DNA of 64,000 bases from Acinetobacter nectaris CIP 110549 (GTDB taxonomy: Bacteria > Pseudomonadota > Gammaproteobacteria > Pseudomonadales > Moraxellaceae). Location of the stretch: the NCBI RefSeq assembly GCF_000488215.1, contig NZ_KI530723.1, positions 96,000-159,999 of the forward strand. The letters are read 5' to 3'. Below, one piece after another: positions 39,255 to 48,428 of this stretch. Position numbers and translations under genes: made by a program. The first letter of the stretch is position 1; each line of letters opens with the position of its first letter. The notes beneath the pieces are model-generated. The model was given only the letters and a program-made list of their open reading frames with translations. It was not told the DNA's origin and searched no databases.

Positions 39255-41096
39255 ATGTCACTTTTACTACAAATGACTATCTTCTTAGGTGCATGTCTTA
39301 TTATTGTACCTCTAGGCAAACGGTTAGGTATTGCCACCGTTCTAGGTTACTTATTTACAGGTATTATTTTAGGGCCAAGTGTGCTCAATGTTGCCAATGA
39401 CCCTCAGTCTATTATGGAGTTAGCAGAGTTTGGCGTTATTCTACTGATGTTTCTTATTGGACTAGAATTACGCCCTCAACGACTGTGGCAAATGCGACAA
39501 GCTATTTTTGCTATGGGGAGCTTGCAAGTCGGTGTGACTGGTTTTATTTTCATGGCAATTCTTTGGTTTTTCTTCCAACAAAGTATTCCTACAAGTTTTG
39601 CTGTTGGATTTGCGCTCGCGCTTTCATCTACAGCATTTGTTTTACAATTACTCAATGAAAAACAAGAACTCAACACCACGTATGGTCAAAAGTCATTTTC
39701 AATTCTTCTCTTTCAAGATATCGCTGCCATTCCTTTACTTGCCGTCATTCCTTTACTTGCAGGTACATCTTCTGCACATCATGGCATTGCCTATTTTGCA
39801 GCGATTATTGCAACATTTAGTGGTTTATTTTTATTTAGTCGTTTCGTCATGCGCCCATTTTTTAGGTTTGTTGCAAAAAGTGGTGCAAGTGAGCTTATTA
39901 CAGCAGTCGCCCTTTTTATTGTACTTGGGGTGGTTCTACTCATGGAAACACTCGGTATAAGCACAACCTTAGGTGCATTCTTAACAGGCGTCTTGCTGGC
40001 AGACTCCGAATTCCGACACGAGCTTGAAGCAAGTATTGCACCATTTAAAGGACTCTTATTGGGGCTCTTCTTTATGACCGTGGGGATGACAACTCAACTC
40101 TCCACCCTATTTAATAATCCCTTGCTTATTATTGGTGGTGCAATCGCACTTTTACTCATCAAGCTTATTTCCATCACACTCATTGGCAAATACTACAAAA
40201 ATACATGGAAAAATAGCCTGATGCTTGGTACATGCCTTGCACAAGGTGGCGAATTTGCTTTTGTTGTTTTTAATGTCGCGCATAGCGAACAATTACTCTC
40301 TCAAAGCTTACTTGAGCCTGTCACACTCATTGTTACTCTTTCCATGGTCTTTACACCAATTTTATATTGGTTCATGACACGCTTTGTCATTCCTCGCCTT
40401 GAAAAAAACAATCAACAAGATTTTGATGAAATCCCAAGCCATGAAAGTCCAATGATGATTGCAGGCTTCGGTCGTTTCGGACAAATTATTGCTCGTATTG
40501 CACGCTTACAGCACATTCCATTTATTGCTATAGACTCAAGCCTAAAACAAATTGACTTTGTACGTCGCTACGGCGGAAAAATTTACTATGGTGATGTCAC
40601 ACAACCTGAGTTGTTAAGATCGGCAGGAATCGAGCATGTCAAAGTTTTTGTACTTGCAATTGATGATGTTGAAGACTCACTCAACACTGCACGGCACATC
40701 ACACTCAACTATCCTCATGTAAAATTATTGGTTCGTGCACGTGACCGTCATCATGTACATTTATTGCGTGATATTGGTGTTACTCATATTTGGCGAGAAA
40801 CCTACCTTTCTTCTTTAGGCCTTGCTTATCGTGCACTTCGAGAGTTGGGTATGGAAGATCAAGAGGCTTATGAAAAAATAGAACTTTTCCGTGATTATGA
40901 TGAAAAGCTACTGGCAGAACAGCAAAGTATTTATAACGATGAACAAAAAGTATTTGAAACACACCGCAATGCACTGGCAGAGCTTGAGCATTTATTTGAA
41001 AGTGACACCAAGGTTGAGCCCAAAGAAAATGAAGTCAACTTACGCCGTGGTCTTGAACAACAACGCATCAATGTCTCACGAAATGAAAACGAATAG
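39255..41096 (+). CDS. KefC-type cation:proton antiporter (CPA2) with RCK domain
   Basis: 613 residues: a CPA2 membrane domain of about 12 helices (1-380) with GLELRPQRLWQMR and LALSSTAFVLQLL, followed by an RCK/TrkA-N domain whose NAD-binding motif is GFGRFGQIIARI at about 399-410, then a charged tail. KefB/C proteins exchange potassium for protons and are gated by glutathione adducts; the family also includes other K+/H+ antiporters. The KefF/KefG ancillary gene is not adjacent, so glutathione gating is uncertain. About 50 bp before hslO, same strand. Confidence 0.9.
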   Translation: MSLLLQMTIFLGACLIIVPLGKRLGIATVLGYLFTGIILGPSVLNVANDPQSIMELAEFGVILLMFLIGLELRPQRLWQMRQAIFAMGSLQVGVTGFIFMAILWFFFQQSIPTSFAVGFALALSSTAFVLQLLNEKQELNTTYGQKSFSILLFQDIAAIPLLAVIPLLAGTSSAHHGIAYFAAIIATFSGLFLFSRFVMRPFFRFVAKSGASELITAVALFIVLGVVLLMETLGISTTLGAFLTGVLLADSEFRHELEASIAPFKGLLLGLFFMTVGMTTQLSTLFNNPLLIIGGAIALLLIKLISITLIGKYYKNTWKNSLMLGTCLAQGGEFAFVVFNVAHSEQLLSQSLLEPVTLIVTLSMVFTPILYWFMTRFVIPRLEKNNQQDFDEIPSHESPMMIAGFGRFGQIIARIARLQHIPFIAIDSSLKQIDFVRRYGGKIYYGDVTQPELLRSAGIEHVKVFVLAIDDVEDSLNTARHITLNYPHVKLLVRARDRHHVHLLRDIGVTHIWRETYLSSLGLAYRALRELGMEDQEAYEKIELFRDYDEKLLAEQQSIYNDEQKVFETHRNALAELEHLFESDTKVEPKENEVNLRRGLEQQRINVSRNENE

Positions 41097-41146
41097 CTTG
41101 TGTTTTTTTATGATGCCACCATTAACTAAAGGGATTGGAGAAATAT

Positions 41147-42019
41147 ATGTCTAACTTACGTCAACGTTTTTATATTGAAAACTGCCCTGTTCGTGGTGAG
41201 GTTGTTCATTTAGATGAAGCCCTGCAAACCATTTTATCTCAACGTGTTTACCCTAAGGCGATTCAAGTACTACTTGGGGAAATGCTCAGTGCAACTGCAT
41301 TACTTGCAAGTACCTTAAAAATTAAAGGTCGAATTAGCTTACAAATTCAGGCGAAAGGTACACTCAAGTGGGCAATGGCTGAATGCAACCACCTTGGTGA
41401 AATACGTGCGTTAGCAGATTTTTCAGATGATGATCGCTTTGCTCAAGCAACCGACAGCAGTGCCGTACTCTCTACCTTAGAACAACCTGTGTTGTTCATT
41501 AATATTGAGCCTGAGATGGGCGAACGCTATCAAGGGATTGTACCTTTAGATAAACCAACGCTTGCACAATGTCTCATGCAGTATTATGACCTATCTGCAC
41601 AGATACCAACACATATTGTACTTGCCAGTACCACAGAAGCATCGGGTGGTTTACTTATACAGCTACTTCCACGTACCGAAGAAGAGCAAGAAACCATTGA
41701 TGAAGATCTATGGCCTCGCCTCATTATGCTGACAAACACACTCAAAGCAGATGAACTGACAGGACTTGATGCCCAAGAAATCTTATTCCGCCTATACCAT
41801 GAAGAAGATGTCACATTACCTGAGCAAGAGTCACTTCAGTTTGCATGTACCTGCTCTCGTGAGAAATGTGTCAATGCACTCATACAAATTGGTGAAAATG
41901 CTGTAAAAGAAACACTTGAAACACAGAATCCAATTGAAATGGATTGCCAATTCTGTAATTCACGCTACACCTTTAATGCAGAAGAGGCACTTTCTCTTTT
42001 TGGCAAACATTTAAGCTAA
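41147..42019 (+). CDS. hslO: Redox-regulated chaperone Hsp33
   Basis: Holdase chaperone activated by oxidative unfolding. 290 residues from ATG 41147, chosen because GGAGAA lies just upstream; an in-frame ATG four codons earlier lacks one. The start RQRFYIENCPVRGEVVHLD and GTLKWAMAECNHLGEIRALA are family-typical. The C-terminal zinc switch is complete: CTC near residue 230 and CQFC about 30 residues later, with the four Cys that release Zn on oxidation. Confidence 0.96.
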   Translation: MSNLRQRFYIENCPVRGEVVHLDEALQTILSQRVYPKAIQVLLGEMLSATALLASTLKIKGRISLQIQAKGTLKWAMAECNHLGEIRALADFSDDDRFAQATDSSAVLSTLEQPVLFINIEPEMGERYQGIVPLDKPTLAQCLMQYYDLSAQIPTHIVLASTTEASGGLLIQLLPRTEEEQETIDEDLWPRLIMLTNTLKADELTGLDAQEILFRLYHEEDVTLPEQESLQFACTCSREKCVNALIQIGENAVKETLETQNPIEMDCQFCNSRYTFNAEEALSLFGKHLS

Positions 42020-42025
42020 ACATAG

Positions 42026-42056
42026 TGTTAGGAGGATAGATACTATCCTCCTAACA
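42026..42056. terminator. Perfect inverted repeat between convergent hslO and the DUF3472-like gene
   Basis: TGTTAGGAGGATA (42026-42038) pairs with TATCCTCCTAACA (42044-42056), 13 bp with a 5-nt loop. No T-run follows, but its place between two convergent stops suggests termination for both. Confidence 0.7.
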
Positions 42057-42060
42057 ATAA

Positions 42061-43479
42061 TTAATGAACAGTTCCAATTAAATCCCACCATGTATTGCTC
42101 GTAGCACCATTGTCTGGAAAGTACCAATATTGAGACGTTGTTTTTAAACGAAATAATGAATTACCCGACCTAAAAACCTCACCAACTTGTCCATAACGAT
42201 TATTCGCACCCCAAGTAGAGTAAGTCTGTGTCTTTAAAGGTTCTCCCCTAATAAAGTGTCTACCGATATACTCCCAATCCTCATTGCTTGTTTTATTGAT
42301 TGGAAAATAGTGTGCTGGCTTTCTTTTAATTTTGAAATATTCAACATCATTCGTATATGGGTTTTCATACACAAAATAATCACCAACAACGACATCGCTA
42401 TTATTACGTTGTTCCCACTTAAATAATGGACGATTGCTTAAGTACAAATCATTAATAATTGGATAACCTAAACCAATAAAGCGCCAGTCACTATTTGATT
42501 GTTCTCCTGTTGGAATATTTCCTAAGTTACCTGTACGTTTTGCTTGCCATAATATTGGATACTTTGCATTCGGGTCTTTAGAATAGAAAATTCCCTGTCT
42601 AGCATAGCCTGTTGAAACATCCCATTTTTGAACACCACGATACTGATTTCCTATTCCCTCAATAGAATTATCTTTCTCTAAATAGGAATTCGACCCCATG
42701 CTTTCCTTAGATGAGTTCGGTAAAAGTATGTTGTCAGCACACTCATGTGCATCGCCATAAGCTCGACTATCTTTTGATGCCAATCTAGTAGACTTACCCC
42801 AATTACCTTGTATTGGGTAGTATGTCGTATCCGCATGCCTTAAGGTATCACAGCGGTAAGGGCCCCAAAAATACTCTAAAAAGAGAGAGTTAGATTTTTT
42901 TAGTCCCCCAAAACTCAATGGTGTTTCTAACTGACCTAACACATCTGTACGATTGACCGTCAGATCTGTAAGCGTTATTTGCCACCATTGACCATCTTTC
43001 GCTTTTAACGTTGGACTCTTTTCAAACCTGAAACGATACTGATGTCCTACTTTCCAAGAGTATGGCCCCTGTATAGATGAACACCCACCAAACTCATTAC
43101 AATCTGCTAGTTTCGGAATTACACCACTTACAGCATTAAAATATTTTTTTTCTTCAGGTTTATCACCTGTCCAAATCGAAACCAATGCACGTTTTTGTCC
43201 ACCACTTCTTTGTAGCCCTAAATATCCTCCATTGGCCTGCGTAAAAGTAACATATTGAGAAAAATATACCGATGAGGGGGATGTCTTTTCAGATGGAATA
43301 TTATTATATTCCTCACCAGGATCGACATTAATTCGAAAAAAATAGTCTTTAACATCAGGGGTTTCATCAACCAAAGTCCAAGATCCTGATGGTGTTAAGC
43401 TGTATCCTACAATAGGATAAGCCATGAATAGCAAAAGCAAAGATAATTGTTTTTTTATACGCATTAGAAACCTATACAT
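42061..43479 (-). CDS. Secreted DUF3472-like protein with three C-terminal repeats
   Basis: 472 residues. A signal peptide (RIKKQLSLLLLFMAYPIVGYS) predicts export. Residues ~40-230 resemble DUF3472: SVYFSQYVTFTQANGGYLGLQ, ALVSIW, and PYSWKVGHQYRFRF. The last ~180 residues contain three related units of about 55-60 residues, each ending in a Ser/Asn-Trp-x-x-IG motif: SNSDWRFIG, SNEDWEYIG and SNTWWDLIG; the last two also share YFP just before it. Such tandem Trp-rich units suggest a glycan- or surface-binding module, but this is inference. The gene looks accessory, between hslO and a MipA/OmpV gene. Confidence 0.7.
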   Translation of the reverse strand: MYRFLMRIKKQLSLLLLFMAYPIVGYSLTPSGSWTLVDETPDVKDYFFRINVDPGEEYNNIPSEKTSPSSVYFSQYVTFTQANGGYLGLQRSGGQKRALVSIWTGDKPEEKKYFNAVSGVIPKLADCNEFGGCSSIQGPYSWKVGHQYRFRFEKSPTLKAKDGQWWQITLTDLTVNRTDVLGQLETPLSFGGLKKSNSLFLEYFWGPYRCDTLRHADTTYYPIQGNWGKSTRLASKDSRAYGDAHECADNILLPNSSKESMGSNSYLEKDNSIEGIGNQYRGVQKWDVSTGYARQGIFYSKDPNAKYPILWQAKRTGNLGNIPTGEQSNSDWRFIGLGYPIINDLYLSNRPLFKWEQRNNSDVVVGDYFVYENPYTNDVEYFKIKRKPAHYFPINKTSNEDWEYIGRHFIRGEPLKTQTYSTWGANNRYGQVGEVFRSGNSLFRLKTTSQYWYFPDNGATSNTWWDLIGTVH

Positions 43480-43808
43480 TTAATATTAATTACTTTTAAC
43501 CTATTATTTTTAATAACCTAATATTCTCAATGGTAATAACCATCTCACTTAGGCCAACTTAGCTAGAAAAGTATGTTTCTCTCCATGTCTTAATTATTAA
43601 CGTAAAATTAACGCTTTAATAAATATATTAAACTCCTTGTAAACGAGATAAAAGGACATCGTGCTTACCTAGATTACTTAAAATTTTATGAATATATTTA
43701 TTTTTATTGTTAAATTTTAAGTTTAATATAATAATTAACTCTTAGATTACTTCTGTTTTTTGAATGTATTGGCTTAGAATATGAATTCTAAACCTATGGA
43801 AGCTTTGC
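43480..43808. other. AT-rich divergent intergenic region
   Basis: About 330 bp between the divergent DUF3472-like and MipA/OmpV genes, very AT-rich, presumably with promoters for both. The only clear structure is the 18-bp palindrome at 43774-43791. A TTAACG element occurs twice near 43596-43615. I see no reading frame of interest or terminator. Confidence 0.4.
43774..43791. promoter_or_regulatory. 18-bp palindrome upstream of the MipA/OmpV gene, candidate operator
   Basis: TTAGAAT-ATGA-ATTCTAA has perfect 7-bp arms and ends 17 bp before the ATG at 43809. Position and symmetry fit a repressor site in the 5' leader or at the start of transcription. No regulator can be named. Confidence 0.4.
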
Positions 43809-44561
43809 ATGAAGATGAAATTAGCCGCTACAAAAATAATAATACTCCCATTACTCATGGTAAATAGTTTCTCTTTAGCAAATGCAGATGAACCTTCTAA
43901 ACTACAGGTTGGCTTAACTGATACCTACGACTTTCAAGCTTATAAAAATCAAAACAACCCGAATACAATTCTTCCTGCTATTTTCTACGACTCTCAACAC
44001 TTCTATATAGATGGTGATGAAGTTGGTATCTATGGCATAAATCAGCCAAACCATAAACTTAAACTCAACTTATATTACGACTCTAGCGAGTTTAAACCGT
44101 CAGACCAACTCAATAATTTGAATAAAAGAAAACCTTCTGTCATGGCAGGTGGTAGCTATACTTACATTACACAATATGGCGGCTTTCAAGTTCAAGCCGA
44201 ACAAGACATCTTATCTAGAAGCCACGGCGCATTTACAACATTTGCATATCTTGCACAGCTCAACTACAACAAATGGACTTTTGCACCTGAGCTTGGTGTA
44301 CAGTGGAATAGTAAAAAATATAATAACTACTACTATGGCGTAAGCACAGCCGAGGCCCAAGCCACTGGCTTAAAAGAGTACCATCCAAAACAAAGCCTAC
44401 AACCCTATCTTAGCTTAGATACAGCTTATCAATTAAACTCGCGATGGACACTTTACGGCGGACTACAAATTACTGGATTATCAAATCAGCAATACCATAG
44501 CCCAATGGTAAACAAACAAACGGATATTTCAACATCTCTTGGATTTTTATACCAATTTTAA
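43809..44561 (+). CDS. MipA/OmpV-family outer membrane protein
   Basis: 250 residues with a signal peptide (KLAATKIIILPLLMVNSFSLANA). The mature part alternates in beta-strand fashion and has MipA/OmpV features: PAIFYDSQHFYIDGDEVGIYGI early, YDSSEFKPSDQLNNLNKRKPSVMAGGSY, and a C-terminal strand ending in Phe (LGFLYQF), the outer-membrane assembly signal. Family members are porin-like barrels or murein-synthase scaffolds, often induced by toxic or antibiotic stress. About 105 bp before the aminotransferase gene on the same strand. Confidence 0.85.
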   Translation: MKMKLAATKIIILPLLMVNSFSLANADEPSKLQVGLTDTYDFQAYKNQNNPNTILPAIFYDSQHFYIDGDEVGIYGINQPNHKLKLNLYYDSSEFKPSDQLNNLNKRKPSVMAGGSYTYITQYGGFQVQAEQDILSRSHGAFTTFAYLAQLNYNKWTFAPELGVQWNSKKYNNYYYGVSTAEAQATGLKEYHPKQSLQPYLSLDTAYQLNSRWTLYGGLQITGLSNQQYHSPMVNKQTDISTSLGFLYQF

Positions 44562-44666
44562 GAATAATTTAAATACTTTCTCACATTCTTTAATGTTTTG
44601 TTCAAAATAGTATGTTATTTAACTGCAAAACATTCTAGACTAAATCAGCACAATAAGGACTGACTT

Positions 44667-46046
44667 ATGGCAATTAACGAAAAGCAACTGTTGCTTGATG
44701 AAGCAAAATACTGTTCGCATGGTGACACTGTACACTATGTTGAACCACCAAAAATCTTTACAAACTGTGAAGGCAGCTACCTCTACGACGATCAAGATAT
44801 TCCTTATTTAGATCTTCAAATGTGGTATTCAGCAGTTAACTTTGGCTATAAAAATCCTCGTTTAGATAAAGCGCTGATTGACCAAATTAACACACTGCCA
44901 CAAGTTGCGAGCCAATACTTACACCCTACAAAAATTCAGCTAAGTAAAGCGATCGCAGAAGACATCTTCAAAAAAACAGGTGAAGCGGGCCGTATTCACT
45001 ACAACGTTGGTGGTTCACAAGCCATTGAAGATTCACTTAAAGTTGTACGTAACTTTACTGGCGGTAAAAGCCGTATGTTTGCCTTTGAAGGCGGTTACCA
45101 TGGTCGTACTTTAGCGGCTTCATCAATCACTTCAAGCTACCGCTACCGTCGTCGTTATGGTCACTTTGGTGATCGCGCACACTTTATTCCATTTCCATAC
45201 CCATTCCGTCGTCCAAAAGGCATGACTGCTGAAGAGTATGGCGACAAACTGATTGCAGAATTTGCACGTTTATTTGAAACTGAATACCACGGTGTTTGGG
45301 ATCCTAAAGTAGGCGAAAGTGAATTTGCTGCCTTTTATATGGAAACCATTCAAGGTACAGGTGGTTACGTTATCCCACCGAAGAACTTCTTCACAGGCTT
45401 GAAAAAAGTACTTGATGATCATGGTATTTTATTGGTAGTCGATGAAGTTCAAATGGGCTTTTACCGTACAGGTAAACTATGGTCATGGGAACACTTCGGC
45501 ATTACACCAGACATTACCGTATTTGGTAAAGCACTCACCAATGGTCTAAACCCACTGGCAGGTATTTGGGCAAAAGAAGCTCTTATTAACCCTGAAGTAT
45601 TCCCAGTTGGTTCTACGCACTCAACGTTTGCATCTAACCCACTCGGTACTGCTGTTGGTTTAGAACTGATGACCATGCTTGCTGAAAAAGACTATGAAAA
45701 GCAAATTATGGAAAGTGGTGCATACTTCCTAGAAGGCTTAAAAGATCTTCAAACACGTCACCCAGAAATTGGTGATGTTGATGGTCTAGGTCTTGCTCTG
45801 CGTGCCGAAATCTGTGAAATCGATGGCTTTACACCAAACAAAGCATTGCTTGATAAGATGGTAGATATTGGCCTATCAGGTACTCTAGAGTACAACGGTC
45901 AAAAATGTGGTCTTGTTCTTGATGTGGGCGGTTATTACAAAAACGTAATTACTTTTGCACCATCACTCGAAATTTCACGCGCTGAAATTGATCAAGCACT
46001 TGTACTACTTGAGCAATTGCTTAACCGTGCGAAAAAGGAAATCTAA
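44667..46046 (+). CDS. Class III PLP-dependent aminotransferase
   Basis: 459 residues. PLP-site motifs: Asp259 in VVDEVQMGFYRTGKLW and the Schiff-base Lys288 in TVFGKALTNGLNP; FEGGYHGRTLAASSIT binds the cofactor phosphate. The family includes omega-amino acid, ornithine, diaminobutyrate and 4-aminobutyrate aminotransferases; the N-terminal MWYSAVNFGYKNPRLD is unlike those I know well, so the substrate is undetermined. Strong ribosome site AAGGA. First gene of a compact three-gene operon; the next starts 9 bp downstream. Base composition is more even than its neighbours, suggesting good expression. Confidence 0.9.
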   Translation: MAINEKQLLLDEAKYCSHGDTVHYVEPPKIFTNCEGSYLYDDQDIPYLDLQMWYSAVNFGYKNPRLDKALIDQINTLPQVASQYLHPTKIQLSKAIAEDIFKKTGEAGRIHYNVGGSQAIEDSLKVVRNFTGGKSRMFAFEGGYHGRTLAASSITSSYRYRRRYGHFGDRAHFIPFPYPFRRPKGMTAEEYGDKLIAEFARLFETEYHGVWDPKVGESEFAAFYMETIQGTGGYVIPPKNFFTGLKKVLDDHGILLVVDEVQMGFYRTGKLWSWEHFGITPDITVFGKALTNGLNPLAGIWAKEALINPEVFPVGSTHSTFASNPLGTAVGLELMTMLAEKDYEKQIMESGAYFLEGLKDLQTRHPEIGDVDGLGLALRAEICEIDGFTPNKALLDKMVDIGLSGTLEYNGQKCGLVLDVGGYYKNVITFAPSLEISRAEIDQALVLLEQLLNRAKKEI

Positions 46047-46055
46047 ACATTTCTT

Positions 46056-47129
46056 ATGGACAATGGTTTAAATCATGTAGAACCAAATCGTCTAGTGGAT
46101 GCTTTTTTAAAGCATCCACCTCAAGATTTTCAGGCATCTACCCTACATAGCTCTCTTTATTACTTCGTCACCAACTTCAATTTACTCACGACACTTGATG
46201 CACCAGTACGTCAAAAAATTGAGTCATTGGTTGGCTATCGCTATTGGAAAAAAATTGTTCATTTTCCAACACGCTTTATTGGCACAACAGTCACAGAATA
46301 TACGCCATTACCTAAAAACATTTCATCAGAAACACTTATAAATACCATAAAGAAGAACAGTCACGAGCATAGTCTTACGATTATTAAAGACCTTCCGCTG
46401 TCTTCACCTTTACTCACACAAGAAGAAAATACAGCAAGTGCAGCACTGATTGCACAAGCAAAAAAAGCAGGCTTCTTAGCCGTTGAAGGACAAGCATTGG
46501 CTTATGTCGATATCGACTTTAATGATCGAGATGACTACCTCTCTAGACTTTCAAAAAGTAGACGTAAGAATTTAAAACGTAAACTACGCAGCTTAGATGA
46601 ATTGAAGGTAGAAGTTCACCACACAGGTGAACATTACTTTAGCGGTGCAAATCGTCTTGAGCAATTATATGCGCTTTATCTTGCTGTATATGAGCAAAGT
46701 GAAATTCATTTTGACTTACTTAGTAAAGCATTCTTTCAAGAAATTTTACAAGATAGCCAAAGTAATGGTCGTGTTTTCATGTATTGGAAAGATGACATAT
46801 TGGTTGGCTATAACATCTGCTATGTCTATGAAGATAAACTCGTAGATAAATATATTGGTCTTAACTACCCTCTCGCACTCGATTATAACCTCTATTTCAT
46901 TAGCTGGTTTGTTAACCTCGACTATGCAAAGAGCCAACACTTAAAATATTATGTTGCTGGTTGGACAGACCCCGATGTAAAAGCACAGCTTGGTGCAAAA
47001 TTTACTTTCACTCAACATCTTGTATGGGTAAAGTCACCATTGCTTCGTTTTATTTTAAAAAGATTTAGACATTTATTTGAAGCAGATGCGCATTGGCATC
47101 AACAACAAGAAGAGAAAACTGCTAAATGA
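46056..47129 (+). CDS. GNAT/FemAB-like N-acyltransferase
   Basis: 357 residues. The centre has SRLSKSRRKNLKRKLRSLDELKVEV followed by RVFMYWKDDILVGYNICYVYEDKLVDKYIG and NLYFISWFVNLDYAKSQ, the pattern of FemAB-like or BioF2-type GNAT folds, which transfer aminoacyl or acyl groups to amines. No membrane helix is evident. It lies between the aminotransferase (9 bp upstream) and the arginase-fold gene (4-bp overlap), so it may acylate the amine made by the aminotransferase; that is inference. Confidence 0.75.
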   Translation: MDNGLNHVEPNRLVDAFLKHPPQDFQASTLHSSLYYFVTNFNLLTTLDAPVRQKIESLVGYRYWKKIVHFPTRFIGTTVTEYTPLPKNISSETLINTIKKNSHEHSLTIIKDLPLSSPLLTQEENTASAALIAQAKKAGFLAVEGQALAYVDIDFNDRDDYLSRLSKSRRKNLKRKLRSLDELKVEVHHTGEHYFSGANRLEQLYALYLAVYEQSEIHFDLLSKAFFQEILQDSQSNGRVFMYWKDDILVGYNICYVYEDKLVDKYIGLNYPLALDYNLYFISWFVNLDYAKSQHLKYYVAGWTDPDVKAQLGAKFTFTQHLVWVKSPLLRFILKRFRHLFEADAHWHQQQEEKTAK

Positions 47130-48016
47130 GTACCTCTCCACGCCATCCAGTCGTTTTAAACTTTGATGATTCAGCAATGGCATCAAACCAAACATGGACA
47201 AACATTCCTCTCCAAAGTGAACAAGAAACCATTCGCTTTGGTTGTAAATGGCAAGTCTTTGAAGCATTAGGACAAAAACTTGCAAATGAGCTTCCATCAA
47301 CTGAAGCAATGGGTTGTGTCCTGTTAGGTAGTGGCGATTACCATCACCTCAGTTATTTATTATTATCTCGTCTTCATAAAGAACAACCCATACACCTTAT
47401 TATCTGTGACAACCATCCAGATAACATGCGCTACCCTTTTGGTATCCATTGTGGTTCGTGGGTATACTGGGCAAGTCAGCTACCACACGTTGCACGTATA
47501 GATGTGCTCGGCATTGGCTCAAGCGATATTGGCTTAGCACATGCATGGGAAAACCATTGGTCACCACTACGTCAAGGCAAATTGCATTATTGGAGTATTC
47601 AACAAAATGCGAGTTGGCTAAATAAAGTCGGTGCTAAATCTGCGTGGCATTCATTTGATGAACCTGATTCACTCATGAAAGCATTTTTAGCTGAAATGGA
47701 AAAAATAAACTTACCTGTTTATTTATCTATAGATAAAGATGTACTTTCTGAAGATGTTGTGCAAACCAATTGGGATCAGGGTTACTTTGCAGAAGATCAC
47801 TTAAACGCACTCATAGATGCATGTGACCAAAAACTCATGGGTGCAGATATCACTGGAGATATTTCACTGTATCAATATAAACAATGGTTTAAGCGCCTTC
47901 TTAGCTCATTAGATGACCAAGAAATACCAAGTGAAAGTCAACTTACAGAGTGGCAGGAAGAACAACAAGCACTCAATGTGAGACTCATTGAGCGCATGCA
48001 AAATAAATGGAAATAG
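47126..48016 (+). CDS. Arginase-fold (ureohydrolase-like) metalloenzyme
   Basis: 296 residues. Three motifs align with the two-Mn site of ureohydrolases: G68-SGDYHH (for GGDH), D95-NHPD99 (for DAHxD) and S201-IDKD205 (for SxDxD). Metal ligands are thus mostly kept, while the substrate-binding parts around them are unlike arginase or agmatinase and the protein is shorter. Likely a hydrolase of a C-N bond in an amidine, guanidine or amide, substrate unknown. Its ATG overlaps the FemAB-like stop by 4 bp and it ends 7 bp before the convergent transporter gene. Confidence 0.75.
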   Translation: MSTSPRHPVVLNFDDSAMASNQTWTNIPLQSEQETIRFGCKWQVFEALGQKLANELPSTEAMGCVLLGSGDYHHLSYLLLSRLHKEQPIHLIICDNHPDNMRYPFGIHCGSWVYWASQLPHVARIDVLGIGSSDIGLAHAWENHWSPLRQGKLHYWSIQQNASWLNKVGAKSAWHSFDEPDSLMKAFLAEMEKINLPVYLSIDKDVLSEDVVQTNWDQGYFAEDHLNALIDACDQKLMGADITGDISLYQYKQWFKRLLSSLDDQEIPSESQLTEWQEEQQALNVRLIERMQNKWK

Positions 48017-48023
48017 CTTGTTT

Positions 48024-48428
48024 TTAGGAAGTCTTTTTAGCAGCTTCTTCTGCTTTAAATTCTTCCGCTTCACCTTTGGCTAAGAACAAGACACCTAAAA
48101 CAATGAGTGCCATGCCACATACTTTTACAGCGGTCAGCGGTTCATTAAAAAGCCAAACGGAAAGCAATGTCACACTAATCAATTCAATATGAGAAGCTGC
48201 AACCGCAGGGCCAATCGGTGCACGTTCAAGCAATGTCATCCATGTAAAGAATGAGGCGATATAGCCTAAAAGTGCACCATAAATCCAAATATTACTAAAA
48301 ATACGAATAAGCCAAGGCAAGTCAAATGTAAGAGGCATTGCATGATTTGAAGCCATTTTAAAACTTACTTGAGCCAAAGTATCAAATAGCATCAAAATGG
48401 AGAATCCTACCAAATAAAACAGTCTCAT
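48024..48428 (-). CDS. Small four-helix EamA-type transporter subunit (second)
   Basis: 134 residues with four hydrophobic helices and a charged, Glu/Ala/Lys-rich C-terminal tail. GPAVAASHIELISVTLLSVWLFNEPLTAVKVCGMALIVLGVLFLAKG is typical of half-size EamA/SMR proteins. Encoded right after another four-helix protein with a 4-bp overlap, as in ArnE/ArnF-like or paired SMR heterodimers; the two probably form one exporter. Last gene of the HAD-hydrolase-transporter operon. Confidence 0.85.
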   Translation of the reverse strand: MRLFYLVGFSILMLFDTLAQVSFKMASNHAMPLTFDLPWLIRIFSNIWIYGALLGYIASFFTWMTLLERAPIGPAVAASHIELISVTLLSVWLFNEPLTAVKVCGMALIVLGVLFLAKGEAEEFKAEEAAKKTS

